NCBI RefSeq assembly: GCF_021462225.1
Contig: NC_061815.1
Span: 46,597,986-46,661,985 of the forward strand
Reading direction: 5' to 3'
DNA length: 64,000 bases
From: Girardinichthys multiradiatus
Taxonomy: Eukaryota > Chordata > Actinopteri > Cyprinodontiformes > Goodeidae
Each line of letters begins with the position of its first letter. The stretch's first letter is position 1. Positions 22,931 to 34,830 of the stretch are shown piece by piece. The notes beneath the pieces were generated by a model, which did no database searches, was not told where the DNA came from, and saw only the letters and a program-made list of their open reading frames with translations. Made by a program: the position numbers and the translations under genes.

Positions 22931-23960
22931 GGATGTGCACCTGTACATAATTGATTCATTCTGTTCACTGTTTTCTCTTAGCAAAAAATACCAATTAATT
23001 TAAAAAGGCATTTAAGACTTTAAACTTTAATATTTAACAAACAAATGTCTTCTTCAATAGTGACTATTTTTCATTAAAAAAAGTCACCAGACCAGTCAAC
23101 TCAGACATACAAACAAATCTTCAATAACTCTGTTAATTTTTAGACACACAAACAAAAGATCAAATTAATATTTTTGCAAATGTCCTTTCCACTTTCAGAA
23201 AATTCCAGTACTTATCCACGTTTAGGTTAGGAAAGAAGTGACCCCTTAGAGGTTTTTAGTTATCTTTGAAACACTTTATTGCACTTATATCCTAACCCTG
23301 AATACTACAGAGTTTCTCCTACACTGGGTTAAGAGAAAATCTTTAACAAAAAACTAGCAGCATAAGGTCAACTTTAATTCCAACTCTCCTTTAACCTGAA
23401 AACAAAGAACTACTCTCTACTACTACTCATGGGTCTTTCAAACTTTGCCAAGAGAACTTTTATGCCTGCACTTGTAGTTTTAAAACAGTAAAGTGTTTCA
23501 GCCTTGTTTTTTAACTCAGTGGAGTCTGGTCTTTTGTATGTGTCAGGGAAGTGCTATTACTTAAAGTGTGTAACAGTAGATATTTTCAGTCTCAATGAAT
23601 GAACCACTACTCAAACATGACAATGAAGTGATAGCAAAGTGGAAGCTCAGTAAATTTGAAACTTAAGACACTCAGGAGGAAAATAGAAAATTGAAGTACC
23701 TGAAATAAGCAAACAGCTGAATGGAAAGAAATGCAGGATAACTAAATGAAATATGTTATAAGTTAAGAGGGAATGAAAAGAACATTACTCTATGAAAACA
23801 AAAGCCCTATGGCTGTAATGGACCCAGTTCCTCAGACCTCTAAAAAATGAGTGCAAAGAAATCTAAATATTACACTTTTTGTTTGAACTGTTTTTTTAAG
23901 ATTGGTTCAATGAGACTTCAAATTACGATTGAATCTAACATTTTTATTAATAACAGTCTT
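22931..23960. other. Anonymous A/T-rich sequence
   Basis: No supported feature. Confidence 0.5.
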
Positions 23961-23965
23961 ACAAT

Positions 23966-24142
23966 TTTTTTTTTTAATTAGTGGTACTAGTGCCCTTTAT
24001 TTCATAAGTTGACCAACAGAAAATGGGATGGATGGAGAGAGACGGAAGAAGACAAAGAAAAGGTCAACAGCCTGGGCCTTGAACCCATGACCTCTGTACC
24101 CGAGTGGTTTGCTCTACCCATGCACCACTGTCTTTCAACTAT
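23966..24142 (-). mobile_element. tRNA-derived SINE with poly(A) tail
   Basis: On the minus strand, an A-box-like TGGTGCATGGGTAGAGC (24111-24127) and a B-box-like GGGTTCAAGGCCC (24074-24086) are spaced as in a tRNA. They are followed by about 80 bp of body, an AATAAA (near 24003) and an A-rich 3' end that reads as a T run on the plus strand (23967-23979). The cloverleaf is incomplete, so it is not a tRNA gene. Confidence 0.6.
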
Positions 24143-24149
24143 GACATAT

Positions 24150-25303
24150 ATGGTTTAGCAGTATAGATCATATCCCCGACTCCAGTGTCTCTCTGCCGGG
24201 CTTTTTAACCATACGAGCAGACAGAGATTTAAAGAGGAGCGGCAAATGTAAAGGAGGTGGACTGGCAGTACTTGTGAACAACAGATGGTGTAATCCAGGA
24301 CATGTAATTGTGAAGTGTCATCTCTGCAGTCCAGATATTGAACTGTTGGCAGTAAGTTTTCGTCCATATTATTTACCCAGAGTTCACCAGTGTTATTTTG
24401 GCAACAGTTTACGTTCCACCTTCCGCTGTTGCCGACACTGCATGTGATGCCATCAGCTCAGTTGTTGCTAAGCTACAGACACAAAACCCCAATGCTTTTG
24501 TGGCAATTTCTGGTCATTTTAACCATGCTTCACTCTCTGCTACACTTCCAATGTTTCAACAGTTTGTCAGCTGCTCTACCAGAGAAAACAAAACATTGGA
24601 TTTGTTTTATGCAAATGTCAAGGACTCATACATCTCTACAGCAAGACCTCCTCTAGGCAAATCAGATCACAATCTTGTTTTTCTCTGCTCGAAATATAAG
24701 CCCCTTGTTCAGAGACAACCTGTAATAAAGAGGACTGTGAGAAAATGGTTACAGGAAGCTGAAGAAGCTCTGCAAGGTTGCTTTGAGGCTACAGACTGGG
24801 ATGCACTGTGCCAGTCACATGGAGAGGACATCAATGCCATGACTGGGTGTGTAACTGACTATATAAACTTCTATGTGGATAACATCATCCCCACCAGAAC
24901 CGTGAGATGCTTCCCCAATAACAAACCTTGGATCACCAGTGACCTGAAGGACCTGCTTAACAAGAAAAAAAGAACCTTCAGAGAGGGAGACAGATAATTA
25001 TTGAGGAGTTTACAGAAGCAACTTAAAGTCAAGATAAGAGATAGCAAAGAGGTGTACGAGAAGAAGCTGGAGAGCAAGCTCCAGCAAAACAATATCAGAG
25101 ATGTGTGGACAGAGATGAAGAAGATCACGGGCTTCAGGCAGAGGGAAGATCGGACTGATGAAGGTCTGGACAGAGCCAATGAACTGAACACATTCTTCAA
25201 TAGGTTCAGTTCAGAAACAAGCTCAGCATCCTCCTCTCCTGCTCACAGCCAAACAGACATTCCACCCTCCTTTGACCCACAGGACAACACAGCTGTCCAG
25301 TAA
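24150..25303 (+). pseudogene. LINE APE endonuclease and linker, broken
   Basis: The frame from about 24150 (SLPGFLTIRADRD, GGGLAVLVNN) shifts near 24380 into the 24398-24997 frame (VYVPPSAV, then AISGHFNH and KSDHN). It then meets a TAA at 24996-24998 and resumes in the 25001-25303 frame (KEVYEKKLESKLQ, NELNTFFNRF). The usual catalytic GDFN motif reads GHFN (24509-24526), so a catalytic Asp is lost. The SDH motif is kept. Loss of the Asp plus the frame breaks rule out nicking activity. Confidence 0.85.
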
Positions 25304-26819
25304 CACCTCAAATTTTTTATCTTCCACCTCAGCCCTAGACCCTTCTGCTTCTACATGTTTGCCTTCAACCATATCAGAAGATGCTGATGCTTCCTTTGTT
25401 TCCCCCTTCCACCTGTGTGTCTCAAGAAGTCAAGTGAAGATGCAACTGGAGAGACTGAATCAGAATAAGGCTGCAGGTCCAGATCATGTCAGCCCTAGAG
25501 TCCTGAAGGCCTGTGTAGAGCAGCTCTGTGGGATTCTGCAGCACCTCTTCAACCTTAGCCTGGCCCAGAAGAAGGTTCCGGTGTTGTGGAAGACCTCCTG
25601 TCTCGTTCCGGTACCAAAGAAAACTCACCCATCAGTCCTCAATGACTATAGACCTGTTGCCCTGACATTTCACATCATGAAGGTCCTAGAGAGACTCCTG
25701 CTGGCCCACCTAAGTAAGCAAACAATGAACCATCAGGACCCCCTTCAGTTTGCTTATCGCTGTGGAGTTGAAGTTGAAGATGCCATCATACACCTGCTTC
25801 AACAAACCCACTGTCATCTGGACAAAGCCAGCAGCACTGTGAGGATCATGTTCTTCAATTTCTCCAGTGCATTAAACACAATCCAACCTGATTTACTTTG
25901 TCAGAAACTCCAGAAGACTCAGGTGGAGGCCTCAACAATTTCCTGTATCAAAGACTACCTGACAAACAGACCACAGTTTGTGAGACTGAAGGGTTATGAG
26001 TCTAACCAGCTAGTCAGCAGCACAGGAGCACCACAGGGGACTGTACTCCCACCATTCCTTTTCACTCTGTGCACCTCAGACTTCCAGTACAAGACAGACT
26101 CATGTGATCTGCAGAAATACTCGGATGATTCTGCAGTCGTGGGGTGGATCAGAGATGGACAAGAAGCTGAGTACAGGAAGGTGGTGGAATGCTTTGTGGC
26201 ATGGTGTGGAAACAATCATCTCATTTTGAACGTGACTAAAACAAAAGAGATGATTGTAGATTTTAAGAGAAACAGGAATAAGTCAAAAACTATTTCTATT
26301 ATGGGAGAAGAAGTGGAGGTGGTTTGGGAGTATAAATACCTCGGTGTTCACCTGGACAACAGACTAGAGTGGAGATGCAACTGTGAAGCCATCTACAAGA
26401 AGGGACAGAGCAGACTGTACTTCTTGAGGAAGCTTAGATCCTTTGGTGTTTGCAGCAAGATGCTGCATATCTTCTATAAGTCTGTTGTGGAAAGTGTGAT
26501 CTCTTCTGCCATCATCTGCTGGGGAAGCAGCATCAGAACCAGGGACTTAAAAAAGCTCAACAAGCTGATAAAGAAGGCTGGCTCTGTTCTGGGGACTCCT
26601 CTGGAACCTCTGGAGATCATTGTGGAAAGACGGATTCTTCATAAAATGAAGAACATTATGGAGAACCCTGAGCATCCTCTTCATGAGACTGTCCTACAAC
26701 AACAGAGGACCTTCAGTCAGAGGCTTCTTCAGATCTGCTGTAAGACGGAGCGCTACAGGAGATCCTTCCTGCCCACAGCCATCATCATCTACAACGGCTC
26801 TTTGAATAAACCTTCATAA
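25272..26819 (+). pseudogene. LINE reverse transcriptase, long open remnant
   Basis: A 515-codon frame covers the whole RT: NKAAGPDHVSPRVLK in the fingers, DYRPVALTFHIMKVLERLL, GAPQGTVLPPFLFTL, the catalytic KYSDDSAVVG (26118 onward, both Asp present), NHLILNVTKTKEMIVDF and YKYLGVHLDN. The C-terminal CRSF...RRSFLPTAIIIYN region precedes the 3' tail. It is out of frame with the upstream endonuclease, so the original single ORF2-type protein is split. The initial Met is not a native start. It is a typical L2-clade RT in order and length. Confidence 0.88.
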
Positions 26820-26886
26820 TGAGCTACAACAACATTTAATTTCCCTTTGGGATTAATAAAGTATTTTTGAATTGAATTGAATTAAT

Positions 26887-28361
26887 AATTTTGATTATTA
26901 ATTAACTATAAACCAAGCTTACCAAACATTACTGTATTATCAGACCAAAAATGGAAGATGAGCACCAGCCTCCAGGCTGATAACTATTACTAGATGTCAC
27001 TGTTTAATCAACCGTTTCTGCCGAAACATGGGGAACTTTAACCTTATTTTGACTGACAAATCACTCTTGCACAAAATAAACATAAACGCCTTCTCTTTAT
27101 CTACGTGAATATTTATTAAATCAACAGCCCTGATACAACCTGCTCTCCAATTTAATAATCTTCACTTAATCAAACATGCAAAGTTCTACACGAAAGGGTA
27201 AAACACCTAACTAAACAAAATGAAACTACAGCATTGCTTGTGTATGAAATCAAACCAGCAGTTAAGGCAGTTATGGCAAAAGTACAAAAGAAATATGGTT
27301 AAACGAAGCTCGGGGAGGCCACTTCCCAAAGTGTAGCTCAGCGGGACACAGGCAGCCATAAAACGTCCTCCAAGCAAAGTTGTAAACCCAAGAGGACAAA
27401 GAACAATAAAAAATGTTGGCGGCAAACAGTAAAACATAAAGTTGAAGACAAAGAAGATGGTTGATTTTCACCATAAGGTTATTATAACAGTTCAGTTCCA
27501 CAGAGCACCTGCGCTCAGGTGTCCAGACAGTAAAAACACAACTTGCGAGACTCACCAGCCTCTGAAAATCAACAGCAATCAAATTTCAATGAAATGTTGC
27601 ATGCACATACAATTCAGAACACAGACTATAAGTGGCAACTCTAAATTGCAATAAAATCCTACTATATCCTGCCCACGCTTTTTCTAATAAAGAAATACAA
27701 ATAAAAGGGTGGATTTTACTTGATGTTGTCTCCTCTGAGCGGAGGGAGAGAGGGAAAGGGGTTGAAGAGTTCCACGCGTCTGTGGATATTCAGCAAAGCT
27801 GTCCGTTTTTCGTCCTTTGTGGCCTCCGTGGCAGAAAGGTGAAAAATATGACGGACCATCACTAGTTGACTGGAACAAAAAAAAAAACAAGGAGGAAAAA
27901 TTGCGTCTCCTTGAAAACTCCGTGGTTTTTTGGTTACGTGTTAAATCCACATCTTCGATCGGTAAAGTTGAAAACTTACAAGCCTTCTTATTCCTGTAAG
28001 CTTAATTCGCTTGGTTTTCCTGTTGGCCAACGGGAGAATGAATGAAGCTCCAGAATGATGCGCTTCAGATGCCGGTAACCGCGTCTCGGTTCCAAGCTGA
28101 AAGCAATGGTGGGCCGTCTCATACTCTGTTATATAGTTGACTGTGGCATCAGAGCTGCGACGCCCCCGTCCTATCAGCTGCGGTTCCCGCTGGGATTTGT
28201 AGTAGCGGACTGTCCAGGGATACAAAATGGCCGATGACGCCTGGTGGCGTCCAGCAACGTGCAAATGGTCCAACATTCAGCAAACAAAATGGTCCAACAA
28301 ACAGAAATAAGCACAAATCACTTCTCTATGTGTGAATTTTTTAACTAAAATATTTCAAACT
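26887..28361 (-). repeat. Possible LTR-like repeat, minus strand
   Basis: No coding frame recognised. The right end reads, on the minus strand, TGTTGGACCATTTTG from 28299, with a CTATATAAC about 165 bp further in (near 28130) and an AATAAA near 27112. This layout resembles repeat X (TGTTGGGACC, TATA at 140 bp). The left terminus was not found and there is no second copy in the window, so the call is tentative. Confidence 0.35.
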
Positions 28362-28497
28362 CCTTGAACCATCACCTTAACGTGGTGGAGGGGTTTGAGT
28401 GCTCGAATGATCCTAGAGGCTATGTTGTCTGGGGCCTAAATGCCCCTGGTAGGGTCTCCCATGGCAAACAGGCTCTAGGTGATGGGTCAGACAAAGA

Positions 28498-30212
28498 GTG
28501 GTTCAAGAAACCCTCATGAAGAAAAAAATTTCGAGGCACGTGACGTCGCCCGGTACGGCGGAGCCGGGGTCCCACCCTGGAGCCAGGCCTGGGGTCGGGA
28601 CTCGTCGGAGAGCGCCTGGTGGCCGGGTTGCTCCTCGCGGGACCCGGCCGGGCCATGCCCGAACGAGAGACGCGAGGCCATCCCCCAGTGGGCCCACCAC
28701 CTGCAGGGGGAACCGTGAGGGACCGGTGCAAAGAGGATTGGGTGGCGGACGAAGGTGGAGACCTCAGCGGCCCGATCCCCGGATGCTTAGGCTGGCTCTA
28801 GGGATGTGGAATGTCACCTCGCTGGGGGGGAAGGAGCCTGAGCTTGTGCGGGAGGTCGAGAGATATCGACTAGAAATAGTCGGGCTTGCCTCCACGCACA
28901 GCGTGGGCTCTGGAACCCATCTCCTTGAGAGGGGTTGGACTCTGTTCTACTCTGGAGTGGCCCACGGGGAGAGGCGGCGGGCTGGTGTGGGTTTGCTTGT
29001 TGCCCCCCAGCTCAGCCGTCTCGTGTTGGGGTTTATCCCAGTGGATGAGAGGGTCGTATCCCTGCGCCTTCGGGTTGGGGAGAGGTCTCTGACTATCATT
29101 TCAGCCTACGGGCCGAGTGGCAGTGCGGAGTACCCGGCCTTCTTGGCGTCTCTGTTGGGGGTGCTGGATAGTGCCCCTCCCGGGGACTCCATTATTCTGC
29201 TGGGGGACTTCAACGCCTACGTGGGGAACGACAGTGACACCTGGAGAGGCGTGATCGGGAGGAATGGCCTCCCCGATCTGAATCCGAGTGGTGTTTTGTT
29301 ATTGGACTTCTGTGCTAGTCACGGTTTGTCCATAACGAACACCATGTTCAAACATAAGGGTGTCCATCAGTGGACTTGGCACCAGGACACCCTAGAAAGG
29401 AGGTCGATGATCGACTTTGTTGTCGTATCATCAGATCTTCGACCGCATGTTTTGGACACTCGGGTGAAGAGAGGGGCTGAGCTGTCCACTGATCATCACC
29501 TGGTGGTGAGTTGGATCCGCTGGAGGAGGAGAAAGCCAGTCAGACTTGGCAGGCCCAAGCGCGTAGTGAGGGTCTGCTGGGAACGTCTGGCGGAGCCCTC
29601 GGCCAGGGATGTATTAAACTCCCACCTCTGGGAGAGCTTCGACCAGATCCCGGGGGATGTTGGAGACATAGAGTCCGAGTGGACCATGTTCTCCGCATCT
29701 ATTGTCGATGCTGCTGCCCGTAGCTGTGGCCGTAAGGTCTGCGGTGCCTGTCGCGGCGGCAATCCCAGAACCCGGTGGTGGACACCGGCAGTTAAGCTGA
29801 AGAAGGAGTCCTATCGGCTGTGGTTGGCTTGTGGGACTCCTGAGGCGTCTGACGGGTACCGTGAGGCCAAGCGTGCTGCGGCCCGGGCTGTGGCAGAGGC
29901 AAAAACACGGGCCTGGGAGGAGTTCGGTGAGGCTATGGAGAAGGACTACCGGTTGGCCTCGAAGCGATTCTGGCAAACCGTCCGTCGCCTCGGGAGGGGA
30001 AAGCAGTGCTTCGCCAACACTGTTTATAGTGGGGGCGGGGGACTGCTGACCTCGACTGAGGACATTATCGGGCGGTGGAAGGAGTACTTCGAGGATCTCC
30101 TCAATCCTGCCATCACGCATTCCGTGGTGGAAACAGAGGCTGGGGACTCGGGGTCGGACTCTTTCATCACCCAGGCTGAAGTCACCGAGGTGGTTAAAAA
30201 GCTAAGAAGCAT
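28498..30212 (+). pseudogene. LINE endonuclease and N-terminal RT part
   Basis: The open frame runs to 30318, but beyond about 30212 it is out of register. Residues from about 95 form the APE-type endonuclease: [31 protein letters not shown] (catalytic Asp and Asn), [11 protein letters not shown] and [10 protein letters not shown] (the terminal His). A connector with an Arg-rich, Cys-containing stretch (CGACRGG) follows, then [15 protein letters not shown], the entry to the RT fingers. All visible endonuclease motifs look intact. The first 90 residues come from 5' leader sequence and may not be native protein. Confidence 0.87.
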
Positions 30213-31529
30213 AAGAAGGGGGACCGGAGGGTGTGTTCCAACTACAGGGGGATCACACTCCTCAGCCTCCCTGGTAAGGCCTACGCCAGGGTATTGGAGA
30301 GGAGAGTTCGACCGATAGTCGAACCTCGGCTTCAGGAGGAGCAGTGTGGTTTTCGTCCCGGCCGTGGAACACTGGACCAGCTCTATACCCTCTACAGGGT
30401 GCTCGAGGGTTCATGGGAGTTTGCCCAACCGGTTTACATGTGTTTTGTGGACCTGGAGAAGACATTCGACTGTGTCCCTCTTGATGCCCTGTGGGGGGTG
30501 CTCCAGGAGTATGGAATCGGGGGCCCTTTACTAGGGGCAATCCGGTCCCTGTACGAGCGGAGCAGGAGTTTGGTCCGCATTGCCGGCACTAAGTCGGACC
30601 TGTTCCCGGTGCATGTTGGACTCCGGCAGGGCTGCCCTTTGTCACCGGTCCTGTTCACAACTTTTATGGACAGGATTTCTAGACGCAGCCAAAGGCCGGA
30701 GGGGGTCGGGTTTGGGGACCAGTGGATTTTGTCTCTTCTTTTTGCGGATGACGTGGTCCTGCTGGCCCCCTCTAGCCAAGACCTACAGCATGCGCTGTGG
30801 CGGTTCGCAGCCGAGTGTGAAGCGGCTGGGATGAGGATCAGCTCCTCCAAGTCCGAGGCCATGGTACTCGACCGGAAAAGGGTGGCTTGTCCTCTTCAGG
30901 TTGGAGGGGAGTTCCTGCCTCAAGTGGAGGAGTTTAAGTATCTCGGGGTCTTGTTCACGAGTGAGGGAAGAATGGAGCGGGAGATCGACAGACGGATCGG
31001 TGCGGCTGCCACAGTAATGGGGTCGCTGTGCCGGTCCGTTGTGGTGAAGAGAGAGCTGAGCCGAAAAGCAAAGCTCTCAATTTACTGGTCGGTGTACGTT
31101 CCTACCCTCACTTATGGCCATGAACTTTGGGTCATGACCGAAAGAACGAGATCCCGGATACAAGCGGCTGAAATGAGCTTCCTCCGTAGGGTGGCCGGGC
31201 ACTCCCTTAGAGATAGGGTGAGGAGCTCGGCCATCCGGGAGGGGCTCGGAGTAGAGCCGCTGCTCCTCCACATCGAGAGGAGCCAGTTGAGGTGGCTCGG
31301 GCATCTATACCGGATGCCTCCTGGACGCCTTCCTTGGGAGGTGTTCCAGGCACGTCCCACCGGGAGGAGGCCCAGGGGACGGCCCAGGACACGCTGGAGG
31401 GACTATGTCTCTCGGCTGGCCTGGGAACGCCTTGGGCTCCCCCTGGAGGAACTGGAGGAGGTGTCTGGAGAGAGGGACGTCTGGGCGTCTCTGTTGAGTC
31501 TGCTGCCCCCACGACCCGGTCCCGGATAA
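30213..31529 (+). pseudogene. LINE reverse transcriptase, fingers-deleted
   Basis: The RT resumes at a [22 protein letters not shown] register just before the 432-codon frame at 30231. It continues with QCGFRPGRGTLDQLY, CFVDLEKTFDCV, GLRQGCPLSPVLF and the catalytic LLFADDVVLL (near 30741). An HLYRMPPGRLPWEVFQ stretch and an Arg-rich C-terminus follow. About 50 residues expected between KKLRS and this point, including the first fingers motif, are absent, with loss of frame. The protein therefore could not be made as one piece. Confidence 0.87.
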
Positions 31530-31568
31530 AGCGGAAGACGACGAGTACGAGTACGAGTATTTCAAACT

Positions 31569-34329
31569 AACAGTCAAATATGTCAGTTTCCACCTTAAAC
31601 TAATAACATTCACTAAACTACTGAACAAAGAAAAATTAATACTAATAGTAAAATGGAACATTACCTAGTTCATGTGTGTGACAACTGGAAAATGAGGAAT
31701 AATAAAAGCTTTGGCTCAAACAGGAATGCGAGGAACCATGATGAAAAGAGATTAGGAAAAAAAGAAACAGCCCACTGCAGAATAAACAGTGCCCAAAGCA
31801 CAGGAGTGTTCTATTATCCCAAAACAACTCCAAACACTAGAAGTCTAACTCAGTGGCGGTCTTAAAGTGCCCGTGACATCAAATTTTAAAGATTAATCCA
31901 ATTGCATTTATGGAAAAAAAACACTGATAAAAACTTTAAACAGTAAATTTATGCCGCTGAAATGAACAGTTGTATGGTCATAAATTTAACTAAAAAGGCA
32001 TTTCCAGACTACTCTTTCTGATTTTGTAGAGCTATTTTATGACGTCAAAGGGGAACCCTTGTGCGTAAACTGACTGCTGCTACAATGGCAGCAACACAGA
32101 CAGCAGCGAATAATCTGACACTTCTTTAGGTATATTTCAGTCACTGTAGATCATTTAAGAAATGTTCATTTTGTCCTACAACGGTTGGTGGTGTATGTAG
32201 CGTCTTCTCACTGATTCTCTCGGCTCATGTAAGTTTTTGGCTACAGTTTATATCACTAAAGAACCGATAGTGAAATTTCCCTCAGTTGTCTGTTTTCCTT
32301 TAATCACAATGCTACCATAGAGAAAGCATTTACAGTCACCATCACAGAGAAATGCAGCAGAGTCAGGAGAAGAAAGTCCGCTGTCATCAGAAGGCAGAGC
32401 ACAAGTACTGTGATGTGCAGATGGCCATCTAATTCCAAAAGAGTCTATTGTTGCCGGATATCGGAACACGGTCGGAGTCTATATGCATGAATCATACCAC
32501 ACCACCAGGAAACAGACCCAGATTTTCAAAATAATTCACTAAAGACAGACTACATCTGGCTATATTAATAAATACACACGTTTATTTATATATACACATG
32601 TGTATATATATTAGCAGTTGTTCAGAGCAGATACACAGTAAATCCAGGGTTACAGTAAATATGGCATTGAGTGAAACAACCCGAGGCGAAGCTGAGCAGC
32701 AGCAGCGACACAATGGATGATTCAAGATCTGAAGACACTACCTGGTGTAATTTTTTTTTTTTTATATATTAGAATCTTTACAGAAACATTTATTTGAATA
32801 TATCGTATGTGTGTGTAATTTCTCGTATTTTAATATCAATAATTTCAGATTAATATTATTATTATCAATAATTAAAAAAAAGTATTATTTCTGATCTTCA
32901 ATGATTAACAATAACGGCCAGTATCTAAATGTACTTTTGTGACAAGAACGTGTTCTTCCTGCTGAGCCTTGATCCGTTCAGCAACAGCAGCAACAACCTT
33001 TTCTTTGCCGATCTTTTCACATAAGATGCTCTGAACAGCGTGGCTATAGACTCTGCTTCAACATTCTCCTTCATCTGTCAGATATCCTGACCTCTGACAT
33101 AATTTCTCTGGTGACTTCAGAGGTTTGCTGTTCGAAGCAGTTTGCCGAGAAGTCCTCCAATCACAGCTGGCTTTGCTTGGTGGGACCAGCATATCTCTCC
33201 CTTGTCAGTTTTCCAGCTCTGATCCTCTTCAGACTGTCAGCTGCTGCCACCACCAACAATGCACCGTTTTACCAACTTAACGCTGTTTTTAATACAACTT
33301 GGCTTCTACCTGAACTGTTATCTTTGGCGCTCACACAATGAATAACCAGTGACTTTCATTTTCTGAATTTGTGGGTGTTACGTTCCCAGAACAGGGGAAC
33401 AGCCACAAAAAAAATGTGTCCAGACGGTGAGGTCAAGTTAAAATGTTTATTTACAGGGTTTTGGAACATAAAGAGACAGCTCTACAAGTGTTGCTGGCGA
33501 AGGAAATATAAATTTTAACTGAAGGAAAAGTTTTTAGGGCATGGGCTGGACTACAAAAACAGAAATAAAGTCTCTCCTAAATTAAACCATTAGCCCTAAA
33601 CTAAAATAGCAAGGTAAACACATCATGTAAGCAAATTCAAATACTAAGTTCATAAGGGCAAAACAAAACTTCCTACAACAACCTTGCCACAAGTTACAAA
33701 CTAGTACACAGCTAGATAAGACTCTAAATTTACACAGCACAGGCAAACCAGAGGCGCTGCTGCCAGAGTCAAATCTGCATACTGGAGGCTGTATCACTGC
33801 AATGCAGGTCAACGGCTGTAATAGTGGGAAATGTCACAGCCACTTTAAAAGCCAGTTATTGGAACCCAGGTTAACTTTAAATACACAGTAAAAACACTAT
33901 CACGCAGCCTGGGCTGTGTAGGAGAAACTTTGAATTTCTCATGGAGCCACTTTTCAATCCATCATCAAAAGAGGACCAGAATTTGGTGCAACTTCAAACC
34001 TACTAAGATGTGGCTGTCTGCCTGACCTGACAGGCCCAAAAAGCCACAGGAAGTCCTGTTTGCACTTTGCCTCAACCCATCAAGAATACAGCAAACATGG
34101 AAGCAGGTATTCTTATGTATATTCTCATTCATCCAAGATCTGGCAATCCTAAGTACTTAAAAGGAAGGCAACTGAACCTCTTTTCTTAAAAAATAGTCAG
34201 TTGCCTCCTACTGGTAAACTGGTCAGATAAGATCAAAATGTTATATTTTTTAAAAATGCAAAAGGTTTCTTAGATTCTTAAAGCGAAGACTGGGAGGTGG
34301 GTCAAAGTCTAGTCTAGTCTAAGTTGCTG
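31569..34329. other. Mostly anonymous sequence
   Basis: No gene supported. It contains a TA/TG-rich patch at 32584-32612 and a T run at 32747-32763. A TGTTACGTTCCC motif at 33376 resembles one end of some LTRs, but no partner end was found. Confidence 0.45.
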
Positions 34330-34830
34330 AGAAGATGGATGGAGTCAAATACAGGACAATCCTGGAAGAAAACATGATTGAGAATGCAAAAGATTTGAGA
34401 CAGGGCAGAGGTTCACCTTCCAGCAGGGCAACAACCCTAAACATACTGCTCTGCAATGGAATGGTTAAGATCAAAGTATATTAATTTGTTAGTATGACCC
34501 AGACAAAGTTCAAACCCCAATTAAATTAAGAATCTGTGGCAAACTTAAAAACTGATATTTACAGATGCCCTCCATTCAAAATGAGATCAGCTGGTTTGCA
34601 AAAATGATTTGACAAAAATGTGGTTCTACCAAGCATTGGCTGCACAAAAAAACAACACTTTAGACTTTTATTTATAACAAAAATGTAAAGAAATGTATCA
34701 TTTTCCTTCTCATTAACTATTTGTAACTATATGTTTGTCTTTAACATTATATCCTATTAAAATACACTGAAATCTGTGGTTGTAACACCACAAAAAGGTA
34801 AATATTTTTAGAGGGTACTGTAACTGTTTA
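34330..34830 (+). pseudogene. Tc1-like element, C-terminal remnant and 3' repeat
   Basis: Translation gives DGVKYRTILEENMIENAKDLR, one residue over the allowed run if extended, followed after frameshifts by FTFQQGNNPKHTA and NLWQT-like codons of a Tc1 DDE domain. The catalytic QQDN reads QQGN. The 3' side has the family-typical CTTTTATTTATAACAAAAATG and a GGTTGTAACACC stretch ending near 34830. The 5' half is missing. It is a fourth or fifth distinct Tc1 family in the window. Confidence 0.7.

Larger units (their letters stand above)
24150..26886 (+). mobile_element. L2-like LINE, 5' truncated
   Basis: An endonuclease and RT in one orientation end in TTCCCTTTGGGATTAATAAA and TTGAATTGAATTGAATT tandem repeats, the standard L2-clade tail in fish. 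The 5' end begins inside the endonuclease, consistent with 5' truncation during target-primed reverse transcription. It is coding-dead through at least two frame changes and one stop. Confidence 0.88.
28362..31557 (+). mobile_element. GC-rich APE-type LINE with target-site duplication
   Basis: A perfect 11-bp TATTTCAAACT duplication flanks the element (28351-28361 and 31558-31568). It starts near CCTTGAACCATCACCTTAAC, the same region as the 5' end of the second copy at 45.05 kb. It ends GGATAAAGCGGAAGACGACG followed by GAGTAC repeats. It is CpG-rich, unlike its surroundings. One long reading frame is broken once in the RT fingers. The clade (RTE or I-like) is not certain. Confidence 0.9.

Noticed and set aside
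24060..24142. A tRNA gene
   Set aside because: A and B boxes are present, but acceptor and anticodon stems do not pair convincingly, and an A-rich tail follows; a SINE fits better.
29614..30120. 168-codon minus-strand frame in the LINE
   Set aside because: Antisense of a GC-rich coding region with few stops by composition; no domain.
33376..33960. A Gypsy LTR starting TGTTACGTTCCC
   Set aside because: Only one end looks right; no second terminus, duplication or second copy was seen.
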